A program made the translations under genes and the position numbers. A stretch of DNA of 64,000 nt from Verrucomicrobiota bacterium (GTDB taxonomy: Bacteria; Chlamydiota; Chlamydiia; Chlamydiales; Rhabdochlamydiaceae). A model generated the notes under the pieces. It was not told where the DNA came from and searched no databases. It saw only the letters and a list, made by a program, of their open reading frames with translations. The stretch covers positions 1 through 64,000 of the forward strand of contig JAFEGW010000006.1 of assembly GCA_018239715.1 (NCBI GenBank), given 5' to 3'. Every line of letters begins with the position of its first letter. Positions within the stretch are counted from its first letter, which is position 1. This document shows, in pieces, positions 43,976 to 53,600 of the stretch.

Positions 43976-45631
43976 ATGATTGAAAACTACGAAGAATTTT
44001 CTGAAAGCCAGCTTAAAATCTTGAATCGTTATGTGACGCATACCACCAGCAATATCTTTGCACTCCGCAATCTACCTGAGGTGATTAAAGGCGCCTTGTT
44101 TTCCAGGTATTCGCGCTCTATCTTGGGTCTTCGCACGTTGCTGCTCAAAGAGTTTATTCTCAATGAAGAAACCGCTTTTGCCAATATTGCGGGATTTTCG
44201 ACGCACGAAGCAGAAGAATCTCAAGATATTGAAGATCAGATCATGGCGATTCGAAAAGCTCAAAATTTCTATGATAGAATTCTCGATGGATATGGAGATG
44301 ATTCCATCGGAGAATTGGGAGGAGCGCACCTAGCCCTTGAAAATATCTCGATGCTGGCAGCGAAGTCGATTGAAGATTGCCGCATAGGAGGATCTCCCCT
44401 AGAAAAATCGACGCGGTACATGTACTTCGATCAAAAATTCCAAGATGAATACCTTTTCTATCGCGAACCGATCCTCATGACTTCTGCTTATCGCGATCTA
44501 TATGTATCGACGTGCAACCACCTTTTCGACACTTATTCCCGTTTGATCCCCGGTGTGACAGAAGTGATAGAGAAAAATTTTCCTCGGGATCCGGCGATTT
44601 CCAACGTTGCCTATACTGCGGCGCTGCGGGCCAAGGTGCTGGATTGCCTAAGAGGACTTCTTCCCGCCAGCACTTTGACAAATATGGGGGTTTATGGAAA
44701 CGGCAGATTTTTTGAGAGCCTGATCCAAAAACTCAATTGCGGCAATCTTGCTGAGCTGCAAGACATAGGTAAAAAATCTTATCAAGAGCTCGGCAAAGTA
44801 ATTCCTTCTTTTATCCGAAGGGCCGAAATGTCTCATAAATACCAAAAAACCTTCTCCCAGTTTACCGAGCAATTAGAAAGCGAGTTGAAAACGATGGCAG
44901 AGCAGCACGATGCTTTCTTAGATAAAATGCAAAATCCGGGAGTCAAATTGATCTGTTTCGACCCCGATAGTCCTTATCAGGTCGCTGCAGCGCTCCTATT
45001 CCATCACACGGATGTCGGGCTTTTGGAGCTGCAAGAATATTGCCGAAAACTTCCGGAAGAAGAGCTGGGCAGAATTCTTGAAGCCGCCTGCCAAGGCCGT
45101 GAAAATCGGCGCCATAAATCTCCCCGCGCTTTAGAACATGCTACTTTCACTTTTGAAATCTTGGCGGATTTTGGCATCTATCGTGATTTGCAGCGGCATC
45201 GCATCTTGACCCAAAAGCGGCAGCCTCTGACTTGCAATTTTGGTTATTATATTCCTGAAGAACTTCGAAATACTCCGATGGAAGCGGAATATGTCGCTGC
45301 TATGGAACAGGCGAAAAAAGCTTACGACATCATTGCCAAGGAGCTTCCAGAAGAAGCTCAGTACGTTGTCCCCATGGCCTACAATATCCATTGGTACTTT
45401 CATGTGAACCTCCGCGCGCTTCAGTGGCTTTGCGAACTTCGCTCGTCCCCTGCAGGCCATCCGGGTTATCGGCATGTTGCTCAAGAAATCGCCAAACAGG
45501 TCTCTGTTGTTCTGCCTTCTTTTGAGAGATTCTTTAAGTTTGTCGATTACGAAGGATATATGTTGGGACGGCTCGGTCAAGAAATCAAGAATGATCAGAA
45601 AAAAATGCAACTAAACTCTGAAGTATTATGA
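43976..45631 (+). CDS. thyX: Double-length flavin-dependent thymidylate synthase (ThyX)
   Basis: 551 residues made of two ThyX-like halves (~30-270 and ~300-540), compared with ~220-250 for ordinary ThyX. The first half keeps the E-x-S-x-R-Y end of the motif (SPLEKSTRY) but not its RHR. The second half keeps RHR (LQRHRILTQKRQ) but not the S-x-R-Y end. ThyX uses FAD and methylene-tetrahydrofolate to make dTMP from dUMP. ATG 43976 follows AAGGGA; the upstream extension of the frame has no ribosome site. It overlaps the permease gene by 4 bp (ATGA). Confidence 0.88.
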   Translation: MIENYEEFSESQLKILNRYVTHTTSNIFALRNLPEVIKGALFSRYSRSILGLRTLLLKEFILNEETAFANIAGFSTHEAEESQDIEDQIMAIRKAQNFYDRILDGYGDDSIGELGGAHLALENISMLAAKSIEDCRIGGSPLEKSTRYMYFDQKFQDEYLFYREPILMTSAYRDLYVSTCNHLFDTYSRLIPGVTEVIEKNFPRDPAISNVAYTAALRAKVLDCLRGLLPASTLTNMGVYGNGRFFESLIQKLNCGNLAELQDIGKKSYQELGKVIPSFIRRAEMSHKYQKTFSQFTEQLESELKTMAEQHDAFLDKMQNPGVKLICFDPDSPYQVAAALLFHHTDVGLLELQEYCRKLPEEELGRILEAACQGRENRRHKSPRALEHATFTFEILADFGIYRDLQRHRILTQKRQPLTCNFGYYIPEELRNTPMEAEYVAAMEQAKKAYDIIAKELPEEAQYVVPMAYNIHWYFHVNLRALQWLCELRSSPAGHPGYRHVAQEIAKQVSVVLPSFERFFKFVDYEGYMLGRLGQEIKNDQKKMQLNSEVL

Positions 45632-46857
45632 CAGATTCTTCTAAACATTCGGCGGGCTCTTTCATCGGAGGCATGTTGCTCATTGCAGGCAGCTGCATTG
45701 GAGCGGGGATGCTTGCCCTTCCTATCATGACAGGCCTTTCAGGATTTTTTCCTTCCCTCGTCATGTTTCTCATCGCCTGGGGTTTTATGACTATCAGCGG
45801 GCTCTTGATGGTCGAGGTGAACAGCTCTTTTACCGAAAGGGTCAATATCGTTTCCATGGCAGAGAGAGCGTTTGGAAAAACCGGCCGCCTCATCAGTTGG
45901 GTCCTTTATCTCTTTCTCTTTTATTCTCTTCTTGTCGCTTATATCTCCGGCAGCGGATCTTTAAGTTCGACCTATTTTCAAACCGTGTTTTCCTGGCATC
46001 TTCCCAAATGGGCCGGGGCTCTTTTCTTTACCGCCATTTTTGGTTTTTTGGCCTATCAAGGAACACGGACCGTGGATCATTGGAACCGTTTTTTCATGTT
46101 CGGGAAAATTTTCACATATCTCGGCATGATTGTTTTGGGAATGCAGTATGTAAATCCGCAGCTTTTACTCCGATCAGAGCCTGCGCTGGCATTTTTTTCT
46201 CTACCCGTTCTTGTCATAGCTTTCGGATATCACAATATGATCCCGACGCTCATGAACTATATGAATAACGATGCAAAGCGGGTGCGTCAGACGATCTTGG
46301 CTGGAAGTTTTTTTGCACTCATTATCTATCTCATTTGGGAAATCGTGGTACTCGGGATCGTCCCCGCCGAAGGGCGATGGGGAATCATTGAAAGCCTCAA
46401 GCAAGGCCGGCAAGCCTCCGATGCTGTCGCAGGGATTTTAGGGATCTCTTGGGTCAGCAATTTTGCCGAAGCTCTAGCGTTTTTTGCGCTTCTGAGCTCT
46501 TTCCTTGCGCAAACGCTTGCCCTGACCCATTTTCTCGCAGACGCTTTGAAAGTCAAAGGGGAAAAGCATGAGAGCATCCCACTCTGCTTGCTCGCGCTCG
46601 TGCCTCCTTTAATTTTTGCTTTTATCTATCCCCATCTCTTTCTCAACGCGCTCAATTTTGCGGGGGGTATTTGCGCTGTCATTCTTTTCGGAGTTCTGCC
46701 TGCTTCGATGGCGTGGAAAAACCGGTATGTCCAGCAGCTTCAATCCTCTTATCAAGTGTTTGGAGGAAAAAGACTTTTAATTGCCATTATCGTGATCGCT
46801 CTTTGCGTGGTCGTTTTCCAAGCCGCAAGCATGCTGAATTTGATACCTCATGTTTAA
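45628..46857 (+). CDS. tyrP: Aromatic amino acid permease (TyrP/Mtr family)
   Basis: 409 residues with about 11 membrane helices. The N-terminal helix 1 signature GGMLLIAGSCIGAGMLALPI is typical of the HAAAP family of tyrosine and tryptophan proton symporters. Chlamydiae depend on host amino acids. Its start overlaps the thyX stop (ATGA), and its end overlaps the uvrB start by 8 bp, so the three genes form one unit. Substrate (Tyr or Trp) not decided. Confidence 0.88.
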   Translation: MTDSSKHSAGSFIGGMLLIAGSCIGAGMLALPIMTGLSGFFPSLVMFLIAWGFMTISGLLMVEVNSSFTERVNIVSMAERAFGKTGRLISWVLYLFLFYSLLVAYISGSGSLSSTYFQTVFSWHLPKWAGALFFTAIFGFLAYQGTRTVDHWNRFFMFGKIFTYLGMIVLGMQYVNPQLLLRSEPALAFFSLPVLVIAFGYHNMIPTLMNYMNNDAKRVRQTILAGSFFALIIYLIWEIVVLGIVPAEGRWGIIESLKQGRQASDAVAGILGISWVSNFAEALAFFALLSSFLAQTLALTHFLADALKVKGEKHESIPLCLLALVPPLIFAFIYPHLFLNALNFAGGICAVILFGVLPASMAWKNRYVQQLQSSYQVFGGKRLLIAIIVIALCVVVFQAASMLNLIPHV

Positions 46858-48835
46858 GCTAAGTACGATTTTCACACCCAAAGGCGACCAGCCTGCGGCT
46901 ATTGAAAAACTTGTCGAGGGCCTTCAAAGGCCTCGCAAGTCGCAAGTTCTCCTCGGGATCACAGGCTCGGGAAAAACTTTTACCATGGCCAATGTCGTGG
47001 CCCAGGTGCAGCGGCCGACGCTTGTCTTAGCGCATAACAAGACCCTTGCTGCCCAGCTTTACCAAGAGTTCAAGGCTTTTTTTCCCGATAACGCCATTGA
47101 GTATTTTGTCTCGTATTACGACTATTACCAGCCCGAAGCTTACATTGCGCGTACCGACACTTATATTGAAAAAGATATGGCCATTAACGATCAAATTGAT
47201 CGGATGCGCCTTTCAGCCACCCGGTCTTTGATCGAGCGGCGAGATGTGCTGATCGTTTCTTCGGTCTCCTGCATCTACGGCCTAGGTACGCCGGAATACT
47301 ACAGCCAAATGCAACTCGCGCTCAAAGTCGGGGAAAGCCGCCGGCGCGATGAAGTCCTCCTCCATCTTGTGCATATGCACTACACCCGCAGCGATTATGA
47401 ACTCGTGCGCGGGACCTTCCGCGTGCGGGGAGATGTGCTAGAAGTGATGCCCGCTTACGAAGAAGACCTCGCTTTTCGTTTCGAATTTTTTGGCGATGAG
47501 ATCGAACGGATAAGTGCGATCGACCCCCTCACAGGAAAAGTCAAAGACCGCAGGGAAAAAGTTTCCATCTTTCCGGGATCGCACCACGTGACGCCCGAAG
47601 ATGTCCGATGGAGGGCCATCGATACCATTAAAGAAGAGATGCAAGAGAGATCTGGATTTTTCGAGAAAGAAAAAAAATACATCGAGCATCAGCGTATCTT
47701 AGAGCGGACCAAACAAGATCTTGAGATGCTGAGAGAAATGGGAACTTGCAAAGGAATTGAAAACTATTCGCGCCATTTTAGCGGCAGGCAGCCGGGCGAT
47801 CCTCCTCCCTGCCTCCTCGACTATTTCCCCCCTGATTTTCTTCTTTTCATTGATGAATCTCATCAGACCATTCCTCAGATCCACGCTATGTATAATGGAG
47901 ACCGGTCCCGCAAAAATGCCCTGGTGGAATTTGGATTTCGGCTTCCTTCGGCCTACGACAACCGCCCTCTTAAATTCGAAGAATTTTACCGCCGCATCCA
48001 TCAGGTCATCTATGTCTCTGCCACTCCCGGAGCTTGGGAAGTGCAAGAAGCTGAGGGAGAAATCATTCAACAAATCATCCGTCCCACAGGACTGCTCGAT
48101 CCGCAAATCGAAGTCAGACCGGCCACTCATCAGGTCGACGATGCCCTGGAAGAAATTCGGAAGGCTACAGAAAAAGGAGGGCGCGTTCTCGTCACGACCC
48201 TGACCAAGAAACTCGCCGAAGATTTAACGAAATACCTCACTGATATCGGCATCAAAGCGCGCTACCTTCACTCCGATATCGATACATTAGAAAGAGTCCA
48301 AATCATCAATGAGCTGCGCCGCGGCGTCATCGATGTCCTCGTCGGAATCAACCTTCTCCGTGAAGGCCTCGATATTCCGGAAGTTTCTCTGGTGACGATC
48401 TTAGATGCCGACAAAGAAGGTTTCCTCCGCAGCGAAACAGCCCTCATCCAGACGTGCGGCCGTGCTGCCCGCAATGTCGAAGGCCGCGTGGTGATGTACG
48501 CCGATAAAATCACAAAATCGATTGAAAAAACCCTGCAAATCACGAAAGATCGGCGTGCCGTTCAGGAAGCTTACAATGAAAAGCACGGCATCATTCCCCA
48601 CACGGTTAAACGCAAAGTCATCGAAGACCTCGCGGAGACCTTTGGAGAAGTGGTCGAAACTCTCAAAGAAGAAGGAGACAAAGTCCCTTCCCATCTCACG
48701 CGCAATGAAGTCACTGCTAAAATCGAAGAGTACGAAAAAGAAATGAAGATGGCCGCGAAAGAGCTCCGTTTCGAAGATGCAGCCCACTTTCGCGACCTGC
48801 TCAAGCACTATCAAGAACTGCGGATGATGGATTGA
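46850..48835 (+). CDS. uvrB: Excinuclease ABC subunit B
   Basis: 661 residues. Walker A GITGSGKT (36-43), the damage-binding beta-hairpin YYDYYQPEAYI (~91), the DEAD-like box DESH (~337), helicase motifs V-VI (GINLLREGLDIPE, QTCGRAARN), and a C-terminal UVR domain for UvrC contact. It verifies DNA damage in nucleotide excision repair. The start is inside the end of tyrP with no separate ribosome site, so translational coupling is likely. Confidence 0.98.
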   Translation: MFKLSTIFTPKGDQPAAIEKLVEGLQRPRKSQVLLGITGSGKTFTMANVVAQVQRPTLVLAHNKTLAAQLYQEFKAFFPDNAIEYFVSYYDYYQPEAYIARTDTYIEKDMAINDQIDRMRLSATRSLIERRDVLIVSSVSCIYGLGTPEYYSQMQLALKVGESRRRDEVLLHLVHMHYTRSDYELVRGTFRVRGDVLEVMPAYEEDLAFRFEFFGDEIERISAIDPLTGKVKDRREKVSIFPGSHHVTPEDVRWRAIDTIKEEMQERSGFFEKEKKYIEHQRILERTKQDLEMLREMGTCKGIENYSRHFSGRQPGDPPPCLLDYFPPDFLLFIDESHQTIPQIHAMYNGDRSRKNALVEFGFRLPSAYDNRPLKFEEFYRRIHQVIYVSATPGAWEVQEAEGEIIQQIIRPTGLLDPQIEVRPATHQVDDALEEIRKATEKGGRVLVTTLTKKLAEDLTKYLTDIGIKARYLHSDIDTLERVQIINELRRGVIDVLVGINLLREGLDIPEVSLVTILDADKEGFLRSETALIQTCGRAARNVEGRVVMYADKITKSIEKTLQITKDRRAVQEAYNEKHGIIPHTVKRKVIEDLAETFGEVVETLKEEGDKVPSHLTRNEVTAKIEEYEKEMKMAAKELRFEDAAHFRDLLKHYQELRMMD

Positions 48836-48845
48836 CTACTCTTTT

Positions 48846-50390
48846 TCAATCTAGTGTAGGGCCTGATTCCCCCGTTGTAGAATTTCCGAGCAAACGGTCC
48901 TGAACGGAAATCTGTGTCATTAAACCTCGGAGTCTATGGGGATGCAAGATGTAGATCAGGGCTATTTTAGAAATCTTTCTGAAGAGTTGTTGCAGTCTTC
49001 CTCGTTGAGCATACGCTAGCCCCATCAGGCATACGCTCACGGAGAGAAAGAAAACTGTTTGTGTCTTGTTCACAGCCGAGATTTTATCCGGTGTTGCTGG
49101 GTTCGCATCTGACTGTTGAGGAGCGCTTTCGCTTCTATCTGTGGATGGATCTTGAGCTGGAGATGCCGCTGGAGTCCTAGGTAATCCTGCGTCTGTCGTT
49201 TCTTGTTCAAGGTACCTTTTACATTCCTCATATTTCTTGAATGCACGTTCAGATAGTTCGGGAAATTTTTCTACCCATTTTTTCGAGATACGAAAGTATG
49301 TTGCACTGTATACTTTAATCTCGTCTATGCAATTAGCTTTATTTTCAGGATTAATACTTTGACAAGTTTCTTCGCAAAAATCATCCAAATTTTTTAATGC
49401 TTCTTTAATCCAATATTGTTGAAAATCAGGATTAGAAGAAATCCGTGTCATTTTAATCTTGCTTTTCACAGAGATTCGCCAATCGTCATCGTTATGACTT
49501 ATAACTGTATATAGGTGATCTTGCGCTAGTAAAATGAGATCGAATTTTGGTTCTTTAGGATCTCTGTAAGCTTCTTTTAGATAACGAATAGCAGTCTGGA
49601 AGATGGTAGCAACTTTCTCAAAGGTTGTGTTTTCTAAAGTTACTGTTTCGAGTTCACCCTCAGCGCCTAATTTTTCAGGTGTCCTGGCTGAAGGAGATTC
49701 TGTAGGCATAGGCCGTACTTCAACTAACCTGCCGAGATGTTGAAGATAACTTTCGCATTGCTCATATTTCTGCAATGCACGCTCGGCTAAGTCTGGAAGG
49801 CTTTCATTGCACAACTTCGAGATATTAAAGTAGGTTGCGCTGCAATTAATAACCTCTTCCATTAAATCTGATTTTCCATGCTTGAAACTTAAGCAAGTTG
49901 TTTGAGAATAAACATCTAGATCGTTTAATCCTTTTTCAATCCAATATCGCTGAAAATGCGGGCTAGGAGAAACGCGTGCCATTTCAATCTTACAAAATGC
50001 CCTTAAGCGCCAATTTTCTTTGCTGTAATTGATAACTTTATATAGTAGATTTTGAGCTAGTAAAACGATTTGGTAATTGGGTTTTCCACGCATCAAATAA
50101 GCATCGTCCAGATCATTAACGGCGGCTTCGAAAAGAGAACCGGCTTTTTCTGTGGAGGTGATTTCGAGTTTTGTTAATTCCGATTCTACATCATAGACAG
50201 AGAAGGAGATTCTTAAGCTGCTGGATGCAGAATGAGTCGAAATATTTTGAATGTCCTTCGTTTTAGGAGTTAGCCGAGAAGAAGGCGAATTGGAGTTTGC
50301 ATGGGGATAGGGGGTGTCATTTCTAAGTCTGTCAGGGAATGATGCTTCAGCATGTTGTAGAGGAGGAGTTAATGGTACTGGGCTTGCCAT
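48846..50390 (-). CDS. Hypothetical protein with internally duplicated helical domain and membrane segment
   Basis: 514 residues. The N-terminal ~60 residues are Pro/Ser/Asn-rich and look disordered. Two copies of a ~130-residue helical domain follow (~82-217 and ~262-395); both contain QxxLLAQxxLY, W-R-x6-KI, a QRYW/QQYWI helix, SATYF-x-ISK and L-x-ERA-x-KYE-x-C. Then a Ser/Pro/Asp linker, one hydrophobic segment (~449-466, TVFFLSVSVCLMGLAYA) and a basic tail. No known family; the layout suggests a membrane-associated effector candidate (inference). Faces uvrB with 10 bp between stops. Confidence 0.75.
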   Translation of the reverse strand: MASPVPLTPPLQHAEASFPDRLRNDTPYPHANSNSPSSRLTPKTKDIQNISTHSASSSLRISFSVYDVESELTKLEITSTEKAGSLFEAAVNDLDDAYLMRGKPNYQIVLLAQNLLYKVINYSKENWRLRAFCKIEMARVSPSPHFQRYWIEKGLNDLDVYSQTTCLSFKHGKSDLMEEVINCSATYFNISKLCNESLPDLAERALQKYEQCESYLQHLGRLVEVRPMPTESPSARTPEKLGAEGELETVTLENTTFEKVATIFQTAIRYLKEAYRDPKEPKFDLILLAQDHLYTVISHNDDDWRISVKSKIKMTRISSNPDFQQYWIKEALKNLDDFCEETCQSINPENKANCIDEIKVYSATYFRISKKWVEKFPELSERAFKKYEECKRYLEQETTDAGLPRTPAASPAQDPSTDRSESAPQQSDANPATPDKISAVNKTQTVFFLSVSVCLMGLAYAQRGRLQQLFRKISKIALIYILHPHRLRGLMTQISVQDRLLGNSTTGESGPTLD

Positions 50391-50585
50391 AGATCTGCTA
50401 TTTATTTGTGCTAAAAATTATAAAATGGAATTTGGTATTTTAGGAAGCTAAAAGATATTTTAAAATAATTCGTCTATTTCAATTTATAGAAATGAGTAAT
50501 TTCCACTCTTCACTCTTGAGTGTTTCAAAGCCACTGATATATTTTTCATCTTGAAAACTCGATGAGTTCATAGAGTTCATCTTTC

Positions 50586-50614
50586 TTGACAGGCATCTCC
50601 AACTGCGGTAGTTT
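50586..50614 (+). promoter_or_regulatory. Candidate promoter of the autotransporter gene
   Basis: Perfect -35 TTGACA (50586-50591), 17-bp spacer, weak -10 TAGTTT (50609-50614). The transcript would start near 50621 with GGAG before ATG 50638. The rest of the 247-bp gap (50391-50585) shows nothing else that I can support. Confidence 0.4.
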
Positions 50615-50637
50615 GCAAAAAGGACGGAGCGCCTTCT

Positions 50638-53600
50638 ATGAAAGTAAAAACCTTATTCTCCGCAGCTATTCTCCATACGGCTTTTTTATTTCCACAGGAA
50701 TCGTGGATGAATACGGGAGGAAGCAATTGGAACAATACAGCCAATTGGTCTCCGCCTGTGGTTCCGAATGGAGTGTCGGTGACTGTGACGTTCGGCTCTG
50801 CTATTGTAGCGCCCTCGACCGTGACCTTGGATATTCCTGTCACCTTTGGGGGAATGACTTTTAATAATGCGCAGTCTTATACCATTTCCCCTTCAGGATC
50901 GAATACTTTTACTTTGCAAGGAGCCCCTACCAATATTACCGATACGACAGGCGCTCACACGATCTCTGTTCCCATCCTTCTGAATAACAATCTTATCGTG
51001 ACGCAAAATTCGACGGGCAATCTTACCTTCGCGGGAGCGATCAGCGGGACCAGTAGCTTGACTCTCCAAGGCTCAGGAACTGGCCACCTGGTGCTCACAG
51101 CGGGAAATCTTTATACCGGCGGGACGACGGTGACTGCAGGGACTTTAGATGGCAATACGACAGCAGCCCTTCCTGCGTCAGGACCCTTGACGATCAGCGG
51201 CGGCACTGTCAACTGCAATATTGCCAATACGCTTCCGTCCACTGGGCTGATCACCCTCAGCGGAGGAACGCTGCAACTCAACGATAACAGCCAAATGGCA
51301 GGCCCGGTTACAGGGACGAGCAATATTTCACTGGGAGTCATGTCTTCGACTATCTTAACTTCCACGATAACTTCCACCACAGCTTACAGCGGTGTCATCA
51401 GCGGAGCCGGCGGCTTTACTTTAGCCGGAGCGGGAGGAGTTCTCACCTTTTCGACGCCGAACACGTATAGCGGGGGGACCATTATCAATGGAAGCACTCT
51501 AACATCGGGGGTGAATAATGCCCTTTTATCCACGGGCAATCTGACAATCAACTCACCGGGAGTTTTCAACCTCAATAATTTTAATCAAAATGTGGCAGCC
51601 CTGGCCGGAAGTGGAAGTGTTGCGTTGGGATCGGGAAATCTGACAACAACCACGGCCGTCAACTCGACTTTTTCAGGTGTGATCAGTGGAACGGGGACCT
51701 TCACCCAAGCAGGGACCTCGACGCTCGGTTTGACTGGACAAAATACCTATACCGGCGGAACTACGATCAGCGGCGGCGGCATATTGCAACTCGGTATTAA
51801 TAATGCCTTGGCATCGACAGGCCCTGTCGCCATCACGAGCGGGATACTCGATATGACTCCTGCCGCTTCCACTGTGCAAGCAATCGGTCCTTTGTCAGGA
51901 ACGGGCAATATCAATTTAGGCTCCACACAGCTCACGATCAACTCCACAGCAAGCTCGAGTTATGGAGGGGTCATGAATGGCCCCGGGTCGCTGATCATCG
52001 TCGGGCCTCAGACTCTCACGCTCACGAATAATAATACTTTCAGCGGCGGGACCACGATAACTGGAGGGACGTTGCAAGCGGGAATCAACAACGCCCTTTC
52101 TCCGACGGGAAATTTGACAGTGGGCTCACCGGGAATCTTTAATCTTGCCGGCTTTAATCAAACGGTAGGTGTTCTATCTGGAAATGGAAGCATCACGCTA
52201 GGCGGGGGTACGTTCACGGTGAATACACCTGCCCTCACAACATCGACTTTTTCCGGCGTTATCAGCCAAGCCGGCACTCTGGATGTGGGAGGCACGGGGA
52301 CGCTTATTTTGACAGGCGCCAATACTTATTCCGGTCCTACCAATATCGCCGTTGGAGCTACTCTTCAAGGCACCACGACAAGCCTCCTAGGGACCATCAA
52401 TAATAGCGGCAATCTAATCTTCGATCAGTCGTTCAATGGGACCTTTTCTGGATCCTTACTTGGCGGAGGTGCTCTATTCTTGAACGGCTTAGGAAATGTA
52501 ACACTTCAAGGGCCTCAAACGGAAGGCAGCACCACTGTCAATGCAGGGGAATTGATTTTAGGCTCGGCAGCCAACCTCATATCTCAGGTGACTGTCGCTG
52601 CGGGAGCAACGCTGGGTACTACAGGAAATGGGACTATCACCGGGAATGCGACGGTGAATGGGACGACGCAGCTGGGCCTGGGCACTATCGATGTTACGGG
52701 CAACTATACCCAAGCGGCAAATTCGACTTTTGATGTCGAAGTCACTCCGAGTTCCAGCGGTTTTCTTCCTGTCACGGGTACGGTCGCTCTGCAAAGCGAG
52801 CCTTCCCTGGTCATAGCGTTTGAACCGGGCGCTTTTGCTCCCAGTACAACCTATACCTTGATCACCGCAGGCGCTCCCGTCACGGGGACCTTTGCTGCGC
52901 CGGTGTTAGAAAATCCCTTTTTTAATGGGAGTTTGATTTATAACGGTATTGCACCCGGCTCTGTGCAGCTGATCTTAAAGATCGCCCCTTTTAGCCAAGT
53001 GATTAAAGGAGGAAATGCAGGAGCAATTGCAGAATGTATTAACATTGAAGCTTTTCCCTCTGAAAGCGATCTCTTGCCGATTGTGCAAACATTGATTTTT
53101 TTGCCGGTCGATAAAGTCAAAGATGCTTTGGAGGAGATGCAGCCTTCAGAGCTGAAGGCGCTGACGAGGACGGAAGAAAATAATCTTCTCGTGGTCCGCA
53201 CAGCTGTTTCTCAGCATATGGATGACCTGAACAAGACACCCTGCAATCAAGCGATGTCTGGAACTTATCGATGGAATGTATGGAGCAATTTCAGCGGCGA
53301 TTTTTTAAGACAGGAAGGGCAAGCGGAAAACATCGGTTTTGATGCGAATACCGCAGCAGCTGTCGGAGGAATAGATATCGCAGCGGTGAACAATTTATAC
53401 GTGGGTCTTGCCGGAGCCTATGATCATTCTTGGCTGACGTGGAATCATGCAGAGGGTCATGGCAGGATCAGCAGTTATTATGCCGGGCCCTATCTCGGGT
53501 GGTTCGACCACCGTGTTTTCACCAGCTTATCTATTCTGGGAACATGGAACCATTACCATGCGTCCCGGCATATCCGCTTTCCCTCTGTTGATCGGCATGC

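Noticed and set aside
47757-48203. ORF of 148 codons inside uvrB
   Set aside because: Overlaps the conserved helicase motifs of uvrB in another frame and has no recognisable product.
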